From: Chloroflexota bacterium
GTDB taxonomy: Bacteria; Chloroflexota; Anaerolineae; Promineifilales; Promineifilaceae
Assembly (NCBI GenBank): GCA_014584575.1
Contig: JACTMP010000003.1
Coordinates: 62,001 to 126,000, forward strand
Direction: 5' to 3'
Length of the DNA stretch: 64,000 nucleotides
Shown: piece by piece, positions 40,001-47,838 of the stretch
How the letters are laid out: each line of letters begins with the position of its first letter
Position numbering within the stretch: the first letter of the stretch is position 1
Made by a program: the position numbers and the translations under genes
Notes under the pieces: generated by a model
Database searches by the model: none
The model's input: the letters and a program-made list of their open reading frames with translations, nothing else
Told to the model about the DNA's origin: nothing

Positions 40001-42504
40001 CCGGGATCATGCACCGCGCTTATAAAACCAGACAGCCACAATTGGTGGCCAACGTGGAAGATGATCCCGATTATTTGCGCTCACATTCAGAAACCCGCTC
40101 GGAACTGGTGGTGCCCATCATTTTGGAAGAGGAAGTGGTGGGCATTATCAACGTGGAACATTCAGAGTATGCGGCCTTTGACAAGGAAGATATTCGCGCC
40201 CTGGAAGCATTGGCGGCGCAGGCGGCCATTGCCATGAAAAATGCCCGGTTGTATGACACGGCCGTGCGCCAGGCGCGGCTGCTGCATCTGGCCGCCCAGG
40301 TGGCCGGCCACGCCAACAGCACGTTGGATGAACAAAAGCTGCTCAAGAAGATCGTCCACGCCATTGCCACTGCCTATGGTTTTTACCATGTGGCTCTTTT
40401 CCTGATGGATGACCGGCGCGATTATGTGATCATGCGCGCCGCGTCGTCAGAAAATGGGCAGCGCCTGGTAGCCGATGGGTACAAACTGAAGGTGGGTGAG
40501 CAGGGATTGGTGGGGCAGGTGGCTCGTGACGGCCGTTACCAGATTGTGGGTGACGTCAGCCAGAATGACCGCTTTTTGCGTAACCCGCTGCTGGGGCACA
40601 CCCGCTCGGAAGCCACCTTCCCCCTGATCGCACGCGGCCAGGTCATCGGTGTATTGGATTTGCAACATCGGGGCGCCGGCGGTCTGCAAGATGACGAGAT
40701 CAGCACGTTGGAAATGATGACCAACCAGATTGCCAATGCCATTCACAATGCCCAGCTATACAGCCAGGCCGGGCAGCAGGCCGTTACTCTGCAAGCACTT
40801 TATGATGCCGGGCAGGCGGTGGTGGAGTCGCTGAATCTGGAAGAGATTTTGACCAACCTGGTGGAGCAGGCGTGGAAATTGACCGGCGCCCACGGGCTAC
40901 AGGCGGAGTTTAGCTGCCTGCTGCTGCAAGATGGCGACCGGCTCAATTTTGAGGCCGCGTACCCGCCGGAACTGTTAGCCGGGCTGCGCCAACGTCCCGG
41001 CTATATTGATCTGAGCCAGCCAGAGCGGCATGGCATTACCGGCCGCGCCTTTAAGACCGGCGCGCCCCAATTGGTCACCAACGTAAAGGCTGATCCCAAT
41101 TATCTGGCCTATAGCGAAGATACCTGCTCTGAACTGGCCGTGCCCATTAAAAGTGAAGGGCATGTGGTGGGAGTGATCAATGTGGAACATTCACAACCGG
41201 GGGCGTTTGATGAGCAAGACCAGGAAGCGTTGGTAGCGCTGGCCGGCCAGGCCGCCATTGCCATTCAAAATGCCAATACGCTGCGTGAGGCGCACATTTT
41301 GCAAGAAGTGGCGACTTCGCTGGCGGGGGCTGCTGATGAAAATCAGGTGATGCAGTTGGTGCTGGAGGCATCGCTGCAATTGACACGGGCGGCGTCGGCC
41401 AGTTTTTTGTTTTGGGATGGGACGAATGAACGGTTTGCACCGGCGTATACATTGGATGGGCTGGGGGCGGTTTTACGGCCGTATCAGACCTCGGCCCGTC
41501 GCCATGGTTTCACCCGCAAAGTGGTGCGCACCCGCCGCCCCGTTTTTATCTACGATGCGCTTTATGTGACCAATGTAAACCCGATGGTTATCGAAAAAGG
41601 GCGGCGCTCGCTGATTGGCGTGCCCGTGCTGAGCGAAGGGGAGGTCATCGCCGTGATGCACGTGTACAATGCCACGCCGCGCCACTTTTCGCGGAACCAG
41701 ATTACGCTGTTGGAGACGCTGGCCGCGCAGGCCGGGGTGGCCATTGCCAAAATGCGTCATCTGGAAGAACTGCGCAAGACCAAAGGGCAGGTAGGCGCTT
41801 ATGCGGCGCTGGCCTGGATGAGCATGGCCAGTAATGCCTGGCGACACAGCATTACGGCGGACGCGGTCAATATCCGCAATGCGGCCGATATGGTGCAAGG
41901 GTCATTGGCTACGGCCGTGCCCGACGACCCCCAGCGGCAACAAATCAAAGCCAGATTGACGATGATTCACAACCTGGCCGAACGGGTGATGAGCCGCCCC
42001 ATTACGCCGCCGCTCTCCTCAGAGGAGGGGGCCGAGCGGCTGGCGATCAATGACCTGATCCGGGAACGGATGGCGCAGTTGTGGCAGGATGATAAATATG
42101 CGGTGTTATCGCCGCCGACGCTGCGATTGGAAACGACGCCCCACATCCTGGTGTGGGCCAGCGCCGAGTGGCTGCGGCTGGCGCTTGACCTGGTGGTGGA
42201 CAACGCCATTGACGCCATGAAAAGCTCTTCCGTGCAACGGCTGACCATTGAAACCATGCTGAACCAGGATCAGGTGGAAATTGCCATTCAGGATACCGGC
42301 CCCGGCATTCCAGAAGCGGTGTTACCAGAGTTATTCAAAGGTTCATTAAAACGGCCGCGTCGTGAGGGGCACCTGGGGCGTGGCTTGTTGATGGTGCAGG
42401 CCATTATGCAAACCTACGGGGGTGATGTGTACGCCCGCAACGCACCGGAACGGGGGGCGACGCTGGTGTTATCGCTGCCGGTGCATGAGAGTGTGATTCA
42501 GTAA
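37081..42504 (+). CDS. Nine-GAF-domain sensor with C-terminal HATPase
   Basis: A 1807-residue cytoplasmic protein without membrane segments. I count nine GAF-like units of about 165 residues, with boundaries near 30, 222, 390, 560, 740, 890, 1060, 1225, 1400 and 1560. Each tends to end in an AIxNAxLY-type helix. A helical linker leads to an HATPase domain at about 1690-1807 (VVDNAIDAM, DTGPGIPE, GHLGRGLLMVQAI). No standard H-box is visible; WRHSITADAVNI near residue 1590 holds the only candidate His. GAF units bind small ligands or bilins and relay the signal to the kinase module. AGGAG lies seven bases before ATG 37081. The gene leads an operon with two receiver-containing genes. Confidence 0.88.
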   Translation: MRKTDRLHGEPHIDIPYDQLLVIAQDGPTNNTLKGEIVETQQRLNLLLAASNLLAEAENLTRGLQELAHMMVRHMGATFCRIFLLDPDSRYLTAVAVSPLPDNNTAAFTWQPNLGQATAVADWPRLDELLYEHAYSIIKINGRAGRGILQRWSRQMALDSDIQSMLVAPLRSGRRTVGLLELGEMRPWESAPFDDKRIELTLTIARQTAVLVERLQAHEESQRRSHLLATLDETSRRILAHQDTERLRQDVIRLAAELVGCTTSALFYVTGDTLTLADGYGLPATWLGRRASLSAGLLGQAARTGITLNTNDYPHWPEQDTLFAGMGLQTVVAIPLKQEERVTAVLFIADAEQSHRLFANDIDILERFALQAAIGLEKAHLLHESERAWQRLHQFYQASNTLVSSHDPRQVWQDIVTQAKEVAAAAGVRLFLIDRHTGQVTDLLISEDDHVNVKSVIRPNGLSMTVARTGQPQIIENYALALERANPSFFERGIQAAVGLPVSIEGDCLGVMWVYYDAPRTFSDTEIEALQLFVNQAAIAYENARKIGELEHMRQAAEMLAHADGLPAVLNQIVVSACHVLQADSAVIWSYDESRLQFMPEDSVVYGIPDEIWWRSRKLGPRPGGTTDTVLQMGWLGVQNVDDLETYSFMGDSTLLLLRGAGVRSFQGMGLTVGDEKLGTLYVNYNRPKTFTLQEQEIAQTFANHAALALRNARLLAQLEQARETTTLIANATTLADLPETLAAVTTGIYHAWRCDVVTLHVYDQERGLIIPPPTVCGVLHSQVEPDMRPSRLARTLLEQAPKLTVVEDTQAHPLFAASRFQQEEKVVSCVAVRLQISGQIVGILFINYRQPHHFTESELRHIELSANQAAIAIHNAHLYGRKQQHTTALEALHRAGQAVTASLNQQQILDHIAEQSWRLVSSTGRHISYCSIWLVEEGVRARVVSAYPRAELQKTRQAVGLYVDWGAGAHGRTGIMHRAYKTRQPQLVANVEDDPDYLRSHSETRSELVVPIILEEEVVGIINVEHSEYAAFDKEDIRALEALAAQAAIAMKNARLYDTAVRQARLLHLAAQVAGHANSTLDEQKLLKKIVHAIATAYGFYHVALFLMDDRRDYVIMRAASSENGQRLVADGYKLKVGEQGLVGQVARDGRYQIVGDVSQNDRFLRNPLLGHTRSEATFPLIARGQVIGVLDLQHRGAGGLQDDEISTLEMMTNQIANAIHNAQLYSQAGQQAVTLQALYDAGQAVVESLNLEEILTNLVEQAWKLTGAHGLQAEFSCLLLQDGDRLNFEAAYPPELLAGLRQRPGYIDLSQPERHGITGRAFKTGAPQLVTNVKADPNYLAYSEDTCSELAVPIKSEGHVVGVINVEHSQPGAFDEQDQEALVALAGQAAIAIQNANTLREAHILQEVATSLAGAADENQVMQLVLEASLQLTRAASASFLFWDGTNERFAPAYTLDGLGAVLRPYQTSARRHGFTRKVVRTRRPVFIYDALYVTNVNPMVIEKGRRSLIGVPVLSEGEVIAVMHVYNATPRHFSRNQITLLETLAAQAGVAIAKMRHLEELRKTKGQVGAYAALAWMSMASNAWRHSITADAVNIRNAADMVQGSLATAVPDDPQRQQIKARLTMIHNLAERVMSRPITPPLSSEEGAERLAINDLIRERMAQLWQDDKYAVLSPPTLRLETTPHILVWASAEWLRLALDLVVDNAIDAMKSSSVQRLTIETMLNQDQVEIAIQDTGPGIPEAVLPELFKGSLKRPRREGHLGRGLLMVQAIMQTYGGDVYARNAPERGATLVLSLPVHESVIQ

Positions 42505-42549
42505 TTGGGTAATCGGGTAAATGGGTAATTACGCAATTACCCATTTACC
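42501..42549. repeat. Octad repeat fold-back GTAATTGG
   Basis: GTAATTGG, GTAATCGG and GTAAATGG are followed by AATTACCCATTTACC. It covers the junction between the multi-GAF gene and the receiver-like gene, and supplies the ATG at 42521 of the latter's longest frame. Confidence 0.85.
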
Positions 42550-42931
42550 TCCACCAACGGTTTTCGTGGAGAAGAAACGCCTTTTTATCCTGACGCAGAA
42601 TGCCGCCTCGCCCTGGGTCACGGCCGTGACTGAGGCGGTGTATGGGCTGAGTGATGTCCTGGTTTTTGGCGAAGAGGACATCTGGCCTAAGTTGGCGGAG
42701 TCGCCGCCAGACCTGTTATTGCTGGATGCCAGCGGTTTTGTCCAGGATGTGGTAAAACTGGTAGAACAGTTACACCAACAGCAGAGTGAAATGCCCATTG
42801 TAGTCGCTTCCACCTCGCCCACCTGGCAACACGCCCGCGCCGTGCTGCTGGCCGGCGCCCATGACTACATTCGTCACTCATTTGATGCCGTGCAAATCAG
42901 GCAGGTCTGTAGGGAGGCGATGAACCTATGA
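42521..42931 (+). CDS. Receiver-like single-domain protein
   Basis: Up to 136 residues forming one CheY-like domain: RLFILTQN (strand 1), PDLLLLDASG carrying the probable phospho-acceptor Asp, MPIVVASTSPTW (strand 4 with the Thr/Ser switch) and a final DYIRHSFD where the usual Lys is replaced by Arg or His. The acidic pair after strand 1 is missing, so phosphorylation is doubtful. The start is uncertain. ATG 42521 lies inside the octad repeat, whereas GTG 42566 is right at the domain start. It overlaps the next gene by ATGA. It lies between the GAF sensor and a transcription factor and may relay or insulate the signal. Confidence 0.7.
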   Translation: MGNYAITHLPPPTVFVEKKRLFILTQNAASPWVTAVTEAVYGLSDVLVFGEEDIWPKLAESPPDLLLLDASGFVQDVVKLVEQLHQQQSEMPIVVASTSPTWQHARAVLLAGAHDYIRHSFDAVQIRQVCREAMNL

Positions 42932-44892
42932 GTATGAATCAATTCTGTATCTTATGGGCCGACAACGTGCCAGAGTCGTTGGAACTGTACAGCGACTTTT
43001 TCCGCCAGGCTGGCTACCATGTGCTTACTGCCACCAATGCAGCCGAGGCGCGGTTGGCGCTGCGCCAGCGCCGCATCCACCTGGCAGTGCTGGATATGCG
43101 CCTGGAACGGGAAGAGGACGACAAAGATATGAGCGGCTACCAGATTGCCCGCTCGGAAGCGCCTGATGTGCCCAAAATTATCCTGACGGCCTGGCCCAGT
43201 TTGCGGGATGCGGTGCAGTCGCTTAAAGGCGCTTTGCCTCCGGCAGTGGAGTATCTGACAAAAACGGAAACATCGCTGGAGGCGCTGCAAACGGCCGTGC
43301 AACAAGCCCTGACCCAATACATGCTCATCAACTGGCAGCTCATCATTACCTGGCAAACGGCGCCGGCCTTCCTGCCTATGGCGCAATGGCTTTGCCCGGA
43401 CACGGCCGTTGCTGCCCCCATGGGTGCCGGTTCTGACCTATCCGAACGCGCTGCCGAACTGGAGGACCTGTTCCGCAAACTGTTTTACGACTATGCCCAG
43501 ATCACCATTGGTTCGCCGCTAACCATTACGCCAGAGCATTTTGTGTTGCCGGTGTATGCTTTCACGGCGCAGGGAGTGGAATCGCGGCATATTGTCTCTT
43601 GCGGGCAGGCGACGGCCGTAAAAACAGAAAATAGCCACTATGAAAAACTGGTGCCGCAGCGATTTGGCATCAAAAACATCGGCAAGCTGCATACGGCGGA
43701 AACGGCTCGTTTTGCGGCCATTGCCTATGCCTTTCTGGGAGATGACCTGGCGGCCAGCCAGACGTTGCGCCAGTTCAGCCACAATCGCCCGGCCGTAGAG
43801 GTTACGGCCGTCATCCACGCGCTCTATACCCAAAATCTGGCTGCCTGGTATGAAACGGCCGTGCCCCAATCTGAGCATGACCTGTGTGCTTTCGCCCAAA
43901 AGTGGCTGCAACTGCCGCCGCTGACCGAGATTGCCGGCCACATTCACCATGTGGTAGAAACGCTGGCCGCGCAAACCGGCCGCCTCTCTGTTACGCCCAC
44001 CACCCTGGTTTTTCACCTGAATGGGGACACCCACACGCTGCCGCACCCGGCGCCTGGCTGGGAAACAGGCACTCATGTCTGGCAGGGAGAAGCCTATTGG
44101 GGGGTGACACACGGCCGTGTGCATACCGACGCCATCCTGGTAGACCGAAAGCAGCAGGTGTGGCTGCTCGATTTTGGCGGGGTGGATTGGGGGCCGTTGG
44201 TGATGGATTTTGTGGCGTTGGAAACGGCCGTGACCCATGACCTCTTCCAGGCCAGAGACCTGCACCAGATACATGCGTTGCAGGAACGATTGTGGTCGGC
44301 CCATCAATTGGACGACCCCCTTGTTACCGATGATTTGCCGCCAGAGGTAGCCCACATCGTCAGCCTGGTCAACCAGGTGCGGCAGGAGGCGTCCCGGCTG
44401 GCGGGTTGTGACTGGCGCGCTTACCGGGAAATGGCGTATCTCTGCTGCCTGGCGCGGCTGCTGGCTTTGCCGCCACAGCCGTACCACCCCAGTCATGTGT
44501 TAGTCGCCTGGTTGCATCTGCTGTGGGCGACGGCCGTGCTCAATCCCCAGGCATTAGTCGTGGATGACACCCCAGGCAGGACGCCGGGCTTGCGACTGGA
44601 TGAAGTGAACAAATCGGTCTGGGTTGAAGGGCAGCAGATTGAGCTAACTACCCAGGAATATGACATTATGGCTTACCTGTATGCCCATGCCGGGCAGTTG
44701 TGCGAGCGGCACGACATTGTGGAAAAAGGTCTGCACGAGCCATACGATTACCATGACCCGGAACAAAGCCGCCTGAACAGCGCCATGAGCCGCCTGCGCC
44801 GCAAAATTGAGCCAGACGCCCGCCGGCCACGTTATCTATTGACGGTTCACGGCCGTGGCTACCGCCTCTACCCGGACGGCTTTCCCAACTGA
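42928..44892 (+). CDS. Receiver / phosphotransferase-like / OmpR-type winged-helix fusion
   Basis: A 654-residue protein in three parts. Residues 1-130 are a receiver (FCILWADNVPE, VLDMRLE with the acceptor Asp, KIILTAWPS, VEYLTKTE). Residues about 210-480 resemble an APH-type phosphotransferase (HGRVHTDAILVD, then WLLDFGGVDWGP, matching the HGDxHxxN and DFxx loops). Residues about 550-650 are an OmpR-type winged helix (LTTQEYDIMAYLYAHAG, then LTVHGRGYRLYPDGF). An APH-like domain between receiver and DNA-binding domain is rare. It overlaps the receiver-like gene by four bases and is the output gene of the GAF operon. The phosphorylated substrate is unknown. Confidence 0.82.
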   Translation: MSMNQFCILWADNVPESLELYSDFFRQAGYHVLTATNAAEARLALRQRRIHLAVLDMRLEREEDDKDMSGYQIARSEAPDVPKIILTAWPSLRDAVQSLKGALPPAVEYLTKTETSLEALQTAVQQALTQYMLINWQLIITWQTAPAFLPMAQWLCPDTAVAAPMGAGSDLSERAAELEDLFRKLFYDYAQITIGSPLTITPEHFVLPVYAFTAQGVESRHIVSCGQATAVKTENSHYEKLVPQRFGIKNIGKLHTAETARFAAIAYAFLGDDLAASQTLRQFSHNRPAVEVTAVIHALYTQNLAAWYETAVPQSEHDLCAFAQKWLQLPPLTEIAGHIHHVVETLAAQTGRLSVTPTTLVFHLNGDTHTLPHPAPGWETGTHVWQGEAYWGVTHGRVHTDAILVDRKQQVWLLDFGGVDWGPLVMDFVALETAVTHDLFQARDLHQIHALQERLWSAHQLDDPLVTDDLPPEVAHIVSLVNQVRQEASRLAGCDWRAYREMAYLCCLARLLALPPQPYHPSHVLVAWLHLLWATAVLNPQALVVDDTPGRTPGLRLDEVNKSVWVEGQQIELTTQEYDIMAYLYAHAGQLCERHDIVEKGLHEPYDYHDPEQSRLNSAMSRLRRKIEPDARRPRYLLTVHGRGYRLYPDGFPN

Positions 44893-44928
44893 TATACTGA
44901 CAAAGGTCATAAACTGACATTTAGTCAC

Positions 44929-45081
44929 CAGCAATTCTCAGTTTGCAAAACCCGGCGATTAAAATCGCGGCAACAGAAGGTGAAGCCGACCTTCGTCGGT
45001 TAGAGACAGTCGGCGAAGGCCGACTTTGCCTTCTGTTGGTGCAGATTTATCTGCCGCCGCGAATCAAACTGAGAATTGCTG
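44929..45081. mobile_element. MITE with 17-base terminal inverted repeats and 9-base target duplication
   Basis: The ends are exact inverted copies, CAGCAATTCTCAGTTTG (44929-44945) and CAAACTGAGAATTGCTG (45065-45081). The inside is a second imperfect palindrome centred on CCGACCTTCGTCGG. Outside both ends stands the same nine bases, TTTAGTCAC (44920-44928 and 45082-45090), which is a target-site duplication. The element is 153 bases long and codes for nothing, so it needs a transposase supplied in trans. It fills most of the gap after the response-regulator fusion. The remainder of 44893-45260 shows only a TATAAT at 45181 and no gene. Confidence 0.85.
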
Positions 45082-45269
45082 TTTAGTCACTGTGTCAGAT
45101 GTCACCTTGTCCGGTATAACCCTAATTCTGTTAACCTTTGCCTGCCAGATAATTGCCCGAACCCCTCCGCCCCTTTTCCCTATAATCATCACAGGTTGGT
45201 CATATCGGCTTTAGCCGGTTCAGTCTGGCGGCGGCCACAACGGCTGTCGCCCCGGAGGTAATGGATGTG

Positions 45270-46055
45270 ATGAAAAAGTTAGTGCAAATCCCCGCAAAAT
45301 GGTTTGGCGCTCGTTTTGCCCCTGACAATCATGTGGTGCCGGTGCTGCGCATGGAACAATTTCACCGGCTGGCCGGACCGGGATACTTCCACATAAATCC
45401 ACTGCATGAAACCACCCTGCCCGCCATTAGCCTGGCTGCCAGATTAGGCGAATTCACCTTCGCTGAAGTGATGAGCCGCGACGGCATTCCCTTCCGCATT
45501 GCCGTCACCGTCTTGTTTAACTTCAACCCGGCCAACGCCATCCCGGCAGCACAGGCTCAACTGGTACGCGCCGCCCCGGAAATACTGGTGGGCGTGGTGC
45601 GCAACCACACGGAACATGGCCTGCGCCGTCAGGTGGCGCGCATTGAGGCGGAAACGTTGTACCGGGACGACACGCTGGCAGATGTGGAAAAAAACCTGGT
45701 GCGCCTGCTGCGCACACGCCTGGCGATGATCGGCATGACGCCGCTGGACAATGGCGTGTTCATTAAGGAAACGCTGGCGCCGGCCCGCTTCCGAGAATCG
45801 CTGCTGATTGCCAAACAGTACCAGGACACGCTGCGGGCGCTGGGCGGCCAGGAAATCGAGCTCATTGAACAGGCGATTCGCGCCGGGTTGGTGGCCGGGC
45901 TGGAAAAGAATCACGGACAGGTGACACTCTTTTCCGGGTTGGATGGCAATATGCAGCCAGCGGCAGCAGAAATCGCACGGGACACGGCCGTAGCTCCGCC
46001 ACCGCCGGCCAATGGCGCCTACCGCCCCCACAGCCCGCAAGAGATTTCAGGCTGA
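45270..46055 (+). CDS. SPFH/Band 7-like protein
   Basis: A protein of about 261 residues whose first 130 residues look like an SPFH (band 7) core: VMSRDGIPFRIAVTVLFNF, then a long amphipathic helix rich in charged residues (RQVARIEAETLYRDDTLADV). The C-terminal 40 residues are Pro/Ala-rich and probably disordered. Unlike most band 7 proteins it lacks an obvious membrane helix. GGAGG at 45254-45258 favours ATG 45270; another ATG lies nine bases upstream. The perfect hairpin at 46082-46119 follows. The role is unknown; SPFH proteins usually scaffold membrane complexes. Confidence 0.6.
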   Translation: MKKLVQIPAKWFGARFAPDNHVVPVLRMEQFHRLAGPGYFHINPLHETTLPAISLAARLGEFTFAEVMSRDGIPFRIAVTVLFNFNPANAIPAAQAQLVRAAPEILVGVVRNHTEHGLRRQVARIEAETLYRDDTLADVEKNLVRLLRTRLAMIGMTPLDNGVFIKETLAPARFRESLLIAKQYQDTLRALGGQEIELIEQAIRAGLVAGLEKNHGQVTLFSGLDGNMQPAAAEIARDTAVAPPPPANGAYRPHSPQEISG

Positions 46056-46081
46056 AAAAGTAACACTGTTTGTGACATTTA

Positions 46082-46119
46082 GGCGTATGGCGCGCCTGGA
46101 GTCAGATGCGCCATACGCC
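46082..46119 (+). terminator. Hairpin between the SPFH gene and a small ORF
   Basis: GGCGTATGGCGC and GCGCCATACGCC pair exactly around 14 bases, 27 bases after the SPFH stop codon and just before the ribosome-binding site of the small ORF. Confidence 0.6.
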
Positions 46120-46134
46120 ATAGGAGTAATATTG

Positions 46135-46233
46135 ATGATCGTTTCCCTAACCCTCTCCTCGCTCATCATTATCTGTCTGATTGTGCTGATCATCGGGCTT
46201 GTGGTGGGAGTGTCATTGGCCCGGCCAGGCTGA
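46135..46233 (+). CDS. Small single-helix membrane protein (32 aa)
   Basis: An ATG eight bases after AGGAG opens a 32-codon frame, almost all of which is one hydrophobic helix (LIIICLIVLIIGLVVGVSLA) ending in a short basic tail. The good ribosome-binding site and clean start just after a terminator-like hairpin suggest a real small protein. Tiny helices of this type often modulate a larger membrane protein. Its target is unknown. Confidence 0.5.
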   Translation: MIVSLTLSSLIIICLIVLIIGLVVGVSLARPG

Positions 46234-46333
46234 GATGCCGCATAGATGGTTACTTTGTATACTTGCCGGGTGGTAAGAAAAAACGGGGACTGTCTCGTGT
46301 AGATGACCTTGAGATTTCCCGGAAAGAATCCAG

Positions 46334-46426
46334 ATGAATGATTCTCTTCTCACCCAGATGCAAAACCTGATTGAGAACTGGCAGCAGGCAAAAGACCGGC
46401 GGGTGATATTTTTGCAATGCTACTAG
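46334..46426 (+). pseudogene. N-terminal fragment of the DUF5995 gene, cut by an amber codon
   Basis: ATG 46334 opens 30 codons (MNDSLLTQMQNLIENW, later DRRVIFLQCY) and stops at TAG 46424-46426. The frame then continues without a shift through GCC ATG into the DUF5995 body. The end of the fragment fits the family pattern in which F-x-x-x-Y is followed closely by M-T. It is therefore the true N-terminus, separated by one in-frame stop. Confidence 0.6.
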
Positions 46427-46429
46427 GCC

Positions 46430-47017
46430 ATGACAGCAAATACGTTGACGGCCGTAGCCGACGGCCGTTTCCAGGATGCAGCCTGGGTAGCGTATTTGCT
46501 CAACCGTTTTGCCGACTATTACTTTGTGGCGCTGGCGGCGTATGACAAAGGGCAGGAGCAAACGCCTGCCATCTGGCGATACGTCTTTGACGCCGCCCAC
46601 CGCAAAAGAACCAACGTGCTGCAACATCTATTCCTGGGAGTGAATGCCCACATCAATTATGATCTGGCGCTGACGTTGTATGACGTGCTGCATGAAGAAT
46701 GGCCCACGCTCACACCGGCGCAGCGCAACGGCCGTTACCAGGATTACTGCCTGATCAACGACATCATCGCCGAAACCATTGACCAGGTGCAGGATGAGGT
46801 GGTCAAGCGAGAATCGCCGCTGCTGGTGTTGGTGGATTGGTTGGGTGGGCGGATAGATGAGTGGCTGGTGGTGGAGATGCTCACCGGCTGGCGTGAGGAA
46901 GTGTGGCGGCAGGGGGTGGAGATGATAGAGGCGGTGGATGCGGACGGCCGTGCCACTCTCCGCCAATCACTGGAACAAAGCTGCCTGCAACGGGGGCGGC
47001 GGATTTTAATGGCGTGA
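46430..47017 (+). CDS. DUF5995 family protein, probably truncated by an upstream stop
   Basis: A 195-residue helical protein of the DUF5995 type (FQDAAWVAYLLNRFADYYF, then VFDAAHRKRTNVLQHLFLGV and NAHINYDLAL). The family has a histidine- and asparagine-rich helical core and unknown function; no enzyme activity has been assigned to my knowledge. The ATG used here follows the in-frame TAG by three bases, so translation may restart here or read through. An ACGGCCGT pair lies within the first 12 codons. The downstream methyltransferase starts 43 bases later, separated by a GCGTGAT fold-back. Confidence 0.75.
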   Translation: MTANTLTAVADGRFQDAAWVAYLLNRFADYYFVALAAYDKGQEQTPAIWRYVFDAAHRKRTNVLQHLFLGVNAHINYDLALTLYDVLHEEWPTLTPAQRNGRYQDYCLINDIIAETIDQVQDEVVKRESPLLVLVDWLGGRIDEWLVVEMLTGWREEVWRQGVEMIEAVDADGRATLRQSLEQSCLQRGRRILMA

Positions 47018-47038
47018 TGCGTGAAAGTCACGCATCAC
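47012..47038. repeat. GCGTGAT fold-back
   Basis: GCGTGATGCGTGA and TCACGCATCAC pair at the stop codon of the DUF5995 gene. The unit is the same as at 17102-17151. Confidence 0.8.
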
Positions 47039-47060
47039 ACAGTTAAGGAGATCAACCAAA

Positions 47061-47837
47061 ATGGATCAAACAATGATTTGGACAGGTATTGCCGCCGAAA
47101 CCTGGGATGCCGGCGGCGGCGATGAACCGCAGTGGGATCATGACTTTTTCCGGCAAGTGCTGGAACAAAATCGTGGCCCGGCGCTGGATATTGGCTGCGG
47201 CACCGGGCGGCTGTTAGTGCGCTTTCTGGATTATGGCCTGGACGTGGATGGGCTGGAACTGTCACCCGACATGCTGGAAATCTGCCGCCGCAAAGCAGAA
47301 GCCAAAGGCTTCCACCCCACCCTCTACCTGCAAGATATGAGAATGATGGCGTTACCGAAAAAGTACCACGTCATTTTCATCCCTTGCGGCTCATTTATGC
47401 TGGTGCTGGATTATGAAGAGGCCAAACAAACGATGCGCCGATTTTATGACCATCTGCAACCGGATGGCATCCTGGCGTTTACGCTATTTGATATGTTTGG
47501 CCCTGACACAAATATCAAAATAGGGGAGTGGGTATCTATGTGGCGCACACCGCTGCCCGACGGCACAGAAAACGAGGTATTGTTTTATGCGGAATCCATT
47601 GACCGCGTGGAGCAGGTGTATCGCGGCCGTCGCCATTACAAAATCTGGCAGGGCGACCAATTGCTGCGGGAGCAATTTCTGGAAGATACCTTCCGCTGGT
47701 ACTCGCCCAATGAAATCCGGCTGCTGCTGGAATTGACCGGCTTTGAACTGGTTTCCACATGCGGGAATAATCTGGACGAAGCCGTGAACGCCACTCATTG
47801 GGGCATGGCGGTGATAGCCCGAAAAAAGGATGCGTAA
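47061..47837 (+). CDS. Class I SAM-dependent methyltransferase
   Basis: A 258-residue methyltransferase with motif I ALDIGCGTGRLLVRF, motif II DVDGLELSPDML and the post-I Asp-rich segment. VIFIPCGSFMLVLDYEE corresponds to motif IV. The C-terminal half with LREQFLEDTFRWYSPNEIRL resembles small-molecule and nucleoside methyltransferases. AAGGAG is eleven bases before the ATG. The next gene starts at its stop, suggesting one transcript with the lipoprotein. The substrate is unknown. Confidence 0.88.
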   Translation: MDQTMIWTGIAAETWDAGGGDEPQWDHDFFRQVLEQNRGPALDIGCGTGRLLVRFLDYGLDVDGLELSPDMLEICRRKAEAKGFHPTLYLQDMRMMALPKKYHVIFIPCGSFMLVLDYEEAKQTMRRFYDHLQPDGILAFTLFDMFGPDTNIKIGEWVSMWRTPLPDGTENEVLFYAESIDRVEQVYRGRRHYKIWQGDQLLREQFLEDTFRWYSPNEIRLLLELTGFELVSTCGNNLDEAVNATHWGMAVIARKKDA

Positions 47838-47838
47838 C

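Noticed and set aside
46012..46233. 73-codon frame starting inside the SPFH gene
   Set aside because: Its first 41 codons overlap the SPFH gene and a hairpin; the ribosome-binding site supports only the last 32 codons as a gene.
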